The notes under the pieces were generated by a model that was not told the origin of the DNA, searched no databases, and saw only the letters and a list, made by a program, of their open reading frames with translations. Below, piece after piece: positions 52,880 through 56,537 of a stretch of 56,537 nucleotides of DNA; the stretch's first letter is position 1; each line of letters begins with the position of its first letter. The position numbers were made by a program, and so were the translations under genes. The DNA comes from Bacteroidales bacterium. GTDB lineage: Bacteria > Bacteroidota > Bacteroidia > Bacteroidales > Lentimicrobiaceae. Where the stretch lies: the NCBI GenBank assembly GCA_024636955.1, contig JAGXGB010000008.1, forward strand, positions 1 to 56,537, in the 5' to 3' direction.

Positions 52880-55408
52880 CTACATTGGATCAACATCAAT
52901 CACAACTCTCACTGATTTATAGTCTTGAAGTTGTTTGAAGAGATCTATCTGATGTACAGCCTCCTTTTTCATATCCTGCCCCTTCAGTCCTTTACTCACT
53001 TTTAGTATTATGTTCTTGATATACATGTTTTTCACTCTTGATACATTAGGGTACTCAGGTCCTAAAATTCTACCTGTAAAACCAGATTTGAGCATTCCCG
53101 CAAGTTTTGTGGCACCGCTATCGAGCACTGCTTGTTCCTTGTGTCGTAGTGAAACTAATATTAACCTTACATAAGGAGGGTATGTGAACTTATGCCTGTC
53201 GAGTAATACCTGGCTGAACATGCTCTGATAGTCATTTTGTATAACCCATCTGTGCACAGGGTGTGCTGGATTATAAGTCTGGATTAAAACAAGGCCTTGT
53301 TTTGTTTTTCTTCCTGCCCTGCCACTAACCTGGGCAAGCATCTGAAAGCTACGCTCAAGTGAACGGAAGTCGGGATAACTGATCAACCCGTCGGCATTCA
53401 GCACTCCAACCAGGCTAACATTATCGAAGTCCAGTCCTTTAGTAACCATTTGAGTACCTACCAGCACATCAGTTTTCCTTGTCTCAAACTCCTGCATGAT
53501 TTTGTGGTATGCATTTTTGGTATGGGTAGTATCAAGGTCCATTCTGGCGATAGTAATATCAGGAAAAAGTGCGGCCAGTTCTTCCTCTACTTTTTCTGTA
53601 CCGAACCCCTTCAGCTTTATAGAGGGGCTGCCACATTCAGGGCATGTTGGTGGTATCAGGCGTGTATACCCGCAGTAATGGCACTTTAAAACATTGATGT
53701 GTTTATGATAAGTAAGCGTAACATCACATTGAACGCATCCGGGAATAAAATTACAATTGTCACATTCTATTCTTAGTGAAAACCCCCTTCGATTCTGAAA
53801 TAATATAACCTGCTCACTTCTCGATATGGCACCTTCTATTGCCCCTAATAGCTGAGGAGAGAAGTGGGTCTTCATGCGTTTAAAGCGTGTTTCCTCCTTA
53901 ATATTCACTAATCTAATCTCCGGCATTTCAATTCCACCGAAGCGCTCATTAAGCTCCACCAATTTATATTTTCCGGCTTCGGCATTATAATGGCTTTCAA
54001 CTGAGGGAGTAGCTGTACCCAGCAATACTGAAGCGTTGTGCAACCTACCGAGCATTATTGCTGCATCACGTGCATTGTACCGCGGAGCAGGGTCTGTTTG
54101 CTTATAAGAGCTGTCGTGCTCCTCATCAACTATTATCAAGCCAAGCTCATTGAATGGGAGGAACATGGCTGATCGTGCGCCAAGGATTATCCTGAATGGA
54201 GTGCCCGTACCCTCTTTCACCATCGACTGGTTAGCCTTACTCCAGATCTCTATCCTCTCGTGCTCATTGTATTTTGAATGATAAACGCCCACATCTACAC
54301 CAAAGAACTTCTGCAAACGCCTAACAATTTGTGATGTAAGTGCAATTTCTGGCAATAGGTATAGCACCTGCTGACCTTTTTTTAAAACTTCATCAATAAG
54401 GCGGATATAAATCTCAGTCTTACCACTTGAAGTTACTCCTTTGAGTAACACAGTCTGTTTTAATTGAAGCCCGCTATTAACATCATCATAGGCTTTTTGC
54501 TGAGCTTCAGTAAAGTGTATGTTTTCTATAATATCACTTGAATCCTTTTGCTCAAGGCGACTGATATTTCTTTGGTATAATTCAAGTATTCCTTTCTTTA
54601 GCAAACCATCTAATTGAGAAGCAGATACCGATGGGGTCTTAAGCAAATCAACGCGACTAACTTCCTTGGTCTTATCAGTGAAGCAGTTTGAAAGACTGAT
54701 GTATGCCATAAGCAGTTGCAACTGCTTGTATGCTTTCGCGTTAAGCTTGTCCATCTCCTGCTGTAGCAATTCATGATCCTGATGGGTATCCGAAAGGCGC
54801 ACAAACCATTCTATTCTTGGTTTATAACGTTCAGTAATCTCCTCCTCAACTCTGATGTATTTCTTCTCGAGCATCGTTTTAACTAAGGGAATTACCTTAG
54901 CAATACCAACAATTCGGCTTATTTCAGTAATGCTGAGAATTTTCTGAAGTTCAAGCGCTTCAATGACCATAAACTCGTAGTCGCTAAGTACTGAACTGTC
55001 ATGTACATAATCGGGGTCAAGCACTACTCTTGATTCACTGGCAAGTTTGTATGCTGAAGGAAGAGCTGCATTCATTACTTCTCCTTCGGTACAAACATAA
55101 TAATCAGCCATCCATTCCCAGAAGAGAAATTGTTTCTCATTTACCACTGGCACAGGATCAACAACTGACAAAATATACTTAGCAGAAATCACTTTTGGAG
55201 GCTGATTGGTAATTCGCCTCACCAATGCGGTATAAAGTTTCTTTGAGCCGAATTGCACTACTACCCTCATGCCGGGCTCAATTGCATTTTGCATTTCACG
55301 AGTTATTCGATAGGTGAAATATCCTTTCACCGGCAATGGAAGAAGAACTTCTGCAAAGAGTGTGATATATTCGTCGGCCGACAATTCGAGATAATTATTT
55401 AGGTGCAA
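52880..55408 (-). CDS. priA: Primosomal protein N' (PriA helicase)
   Basis: An 842-residue replication-restart helicase. The N-terminal DNA-binding domain (FAEVLLPLPVKGYFTYRI) precedes a winged-helix region. The helicase core has Walker A LLKGVTSSGKTE and Walker B IIVDEEHDSSYK, plus GSATPS-like GTATPSVESH. The zinc-binding segment, CDNCNFIPGCVQCDVTLTYHKHINVLKCHYCGYTRLIPPTCPECG, supplies eight cysteines. The final helicase motif is QVSGRAGRK. The start is uncertain: TTG at 55408 and a second in-frame TTG seven codons later both precede the conserved region, with no ATG nearby. It starts 27 bases after the PAP2 gene on the same strand. Confidence 0.95.
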   Translation of the reverse strand: MHLNNYLELSADEYITLFAEVLLPLPVKGYFTYRITREMQNAIEPGMRVVVQFGSKKLYTALVRRITNQPPKVISAKYILSVVDPVPVVNEKQFLFWEWMADYYVCTEGEVMNAALPSAYKLASESRVVLDPDYVHDSSVLSDYEFMVIEALELQKILSITEISRIVGIAKVIPLVKTMLEKKYIRVEEEITERYKPRIEWFVRLSDTHQDHELLQQEMDKLNAKAYKQLQLLMAYISLSNCFTDKTKEVSRVDLLKTPSVSASQLDGLLKKGILELYQRNISRLEQKDSSDIIENIHFTEAQQKAYDDVNSGLQLKQTVLLKGVTSSGKTEIYIRLIDEVLKKGQQVLYLLPEIALTSQIVRRLQKFFGVDVGVYHSKYNEHERIEIWSKANQSMVKEGTGTPFRIILGARSAMFLPFNELGLIIVDEEHDSSYKQTDPAPRYNARDAAIMLGRLHNASVLLGTATPSVESHYNAEAGKYKLVELNERFGGIEMPEIRLVNIKEETRFKRMKTHFSPQLLGAIEGAISRSEQVILFQNRRGFSLRIECDNCNFIPGCVQCDVTLTYHKHINVLKCHYCGYTRLIPPTCPECGSPSIKLKGFGTEKVEEELAALFPDITIARMDLDTTHTKNAYHKIMQEFETRKTDVLVGTQMVTKGLDFDNVSLVGVLNADGLISYPDFRSLERSFQMLAQVSGRAGRKTKQGLVLIQTYNPAHPVHRWVIQNDYQSMFSQVLLDRHKFTYPPYVRLILVSLRHKEQAVLDSGATKLAGMLKSGFTGRILGPEYPNVSRVKNMYIKNIILKVSKGLKGQDMKKEAVHQIDLFKQLQDYKSVRVVIDVDPM

Positions 55409-55435
55409 ATTATGCTCAAAGATAAAGAAAGTGTG

Positions 55436-56053
55436 TTAAGGATGCTCACTCAATTTATGTGGATACATGTAAGCTGGTTTAATCAATTTATTTAGTTTGT
55501 GCGAAAGAATGGCGAATCCAGTTCCTACTAAAGCTCCGATTATTACATCTGATGGGTAATGCATACCCAGATGCATTCTTGAATAACCAACCAGCACAGC
55601 GTAACCATATGCCGGAATAATAACGTACCACTCAGGTTTAAGTATTGTGAGTGTGGTGGCTGTTGCAAAGGCTGATGTGGTATGTCCTGACGGAAATGAT
55701 GCTGTAAAATCCCGACTGAAGGGAATAATGTCAGGATGCTTGTCATATGGTCTTTCCCTGTTAATGGTATACTTCATGATGTAAGTGAAAGTCATTGCAC
55801 TTCCCAGTGCGATTGACGCCCTGACACCATCATCCCAAGTATTTACATCATTCAAAGCGTACCCACTTACCAAAAGTGTGATCGGTAGAGCAAAACTGAT
55901 AGGTGTAACTGACTGGGATACTAGATGCAAGGTGTTGTCATAATCGCTGTTACGGTTTGAATATACTCGCTCGAGTATTAAATAATCATTTCCCTGCGAA
56001 TAGGAGGTTAGTGAAAATTGAAATAATATAATTATTGTGATGTATCGAATCAT
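55436..56053 (-). CDS. PAP2-family membrane phosphatase
   Basis: A 205-residue membrane protein with a signal/anchor N-terminus (MIRYITIIILFQFSLTSYSQ) and about five hydrophobic segments. The three PAP2 motifs are KYTINRERP, PSGHTTSAF, and SRMHLGMHYPSDVIIGA with the catalytic His residues. Such enzymes dephosphorylate lipid phosphates, including undecaprenyl pyrophosphate, phosphatidic acid or lipid A phosphates; the substrate is not clear here. A -7 box is at 56095-56102. It probably shares a transcript with priA. Confidence 0.92.
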   Translation of the reverse strand: MIRYITIIILFQFSLTSYSQGNDYLILERVYSNRNSDYDNTLHLVSQSVTPISFALPITLLVSGYALNDVNTWDDGVRASIALGSAMTFTYIMKYTINRERPYDKHPDIIPFSRDFTASFPSGHTTSAFATATTLTILKPEWYVIIPAYGYAVLVGYSRMHLGMHYPSDVIIGALVGTGFAILSHKLNKLIKPAYMYPHKLSEHP

Positions 56054-56094
56054 TTGTAGCCGTATGCTTTATAGCGTTCTTATTTTACTGGTAA

Positions 56095-56102
56095 CAAAAG
56101 TA
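56095..56102 (-). promoter_or_regulatory. -7 promoter box (TACTTTTG) of the PAP2/priA unit
   Basis: An exact TAnnTTTG match on the minus strand, 41 bases upstream of the PAP2 ATG. Confidence 0.55.
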
Positions 56103-56203
56103 AAGGATTGAACGTTAGTTGTGTTGCAGAGTTCGGTTTTTGACGTAAATTTTCAGTGATATATTTATTGGCCGGATTTTCAATAAACTTAACTTTTTTA
56201 AAC

Positions 56204-56537
56204 ATGAAATGGATAGGCAGAAGAGGAAGCTCTAACGTTGATGATCGACGCAGCAGTGCTGGTGGTCGAATAGCAATGGGAGGGGGGATTGGCACTATCG
56301 TTGTCATTGCAATCGTTTGGCTGCTTGGTGGTGATCCTTCTCAGTTACTAAATCAGGTACAGGGCCCCTCGGGTCAGCAGGTAACCACAACTGCCGCAGA
56401 GGACAGTATGGCACAATTTGTATCAGTGGTTTTAGCTGATACGGAGGAAGTTTGGGCTGATATCTTCAGTGAATATGGTGAAACATATCGTGAACCCAAG
56501 ATGGTGCTTTTCAGAGATGCTGTACAATCAGCCTGCG
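56204..56537 (+). CDS. YpfJ-like neutral zinc metallopeptidase (5' part; runs off the window)
   Basis: Only the first 111 residues are in the window. The N-terminus MKWIGRRGSSNVDDRRSSAGG, then a membrane helix (GIGTIVVIAIVWLLGG), the segment DPSQLLNQVQG, and FVSVVLADTEEVWADIFSEYGETYREPKMVLF match the KPN_02809/YpfJ family of putative zinc metallopeptidases. The zinc-binding HExxH motif would lie beyond the window edge, so it is not seen. It probably acts at the inner membrane or in the periplasm. Confidence 0.85.
   Translation, partial: MKWIGRRGSSNVDDRRSSAGGRIAMGGGIGTIVVIAIVWLLGGDPSQLLNQVQGPSGQQVTTTAAEDSMAQFVSVVLADTEEVWADIFSEYGETYREPKMVLFRDAVQSAC

Overview
The window looks like chromosomal DNA of a Bacteroidota bacterium, probably an environmental Bacteroidales/Marinilabiliales-type lineage. 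The evidence is threefold. Secreted proteins carry type IX secretion (T9SS) C-terminal sorting domains of both type A (12370-16467) and type B (16634-18643), plus a choice-of-anchor L protein. Many genes have the Bacteroidota sigma-A -7 box TAnnTTTG just upstream. The gene families are also typical of the phylum: BACON domains, a head-GIN lipoprotein, OmpP1-like outer-membrane proteins, a paired zinc-ribbon/Nif3 locus and a PpiC/SurA cluster. Most of the window is housekeeping. I see no tRNA, rRNA, CRISPR array, transposase, integrase or phage gene.

Layout. 1-1401 is the 5' part of a T9SS-type surface protein (minus strand). 1767-3140 is an M20 dipeptidase. 3141-4053 is a gene-free, repeat-rich block with decamer tandem repeats at both ends and two palindromic MITE-like elements in between. 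4054-8415 holds sixA, ppk1, xseA and xseB, followed by two different heptamer tandem repeats (8415-8671) and a CPA2 antiporter with a USP-like tail. glyA (minus) follows, then two divergent large secreted proteins (12370-18643). 18847-25698 carries guaB, three PpiC/SurA-type periplasmic proteins and a MoxR ATPase. galK (minus) is next, then a tripartite efflux operon (adaptor, MacB-like permease, TolC-like channel) with no ATPase gene. 31302-32957 holds a peroxiredoxin-fold protein lacking its catalytic residues, and mazG.

33102-35046 encodes a PagL-like outer-membrane enzyme and a head-GIN lipoprotein. Then come proS (minus), a strange Tyr-rich/repeat-rich lipoprotein (36732-38549) and an OmpP1-type beta-barrel. 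40207-43870 (minus) holds a TPR protein, a zinc-ribbon coiled-coil protein and Nif3. 44027-47634 holds lpxK, punA, an lpxH-like hydrolase and ppx. 47733-51706 is a molybdenum-cofactor cluster: moeA, a short moaA, moaC, a small membrane protein and a MOSC-MogA fusion. The window closes with an HD hydrolase, a DivIC/FtsB protein, priA and a PAP2 phosphatase (both minus), and the start of a YpfJ-like metallopeptidase.

Functional links. Polyphosphate synthesis (ppk1) and breakdown (ppx) are both present. Envelope biogenesis recurs in lpxK, the lpxH-like gene, the PagL-like enzyme, the PPIase chaperones and the efflux pump. The most unusual items are: (i) the peroxiredoxin with both cysteines replaced by serine and the catalytic arginine by proline; (ii) the Tyr-rich, repeat-rich lipoprotein; (iii) the MoaA about 46 residues shorter than usual but with all cluster ligands; (iv) recurring intergenic short tandem repeats with 7- and 10-bp periods; and (v) the paired palindromic elements at 3252-3621.
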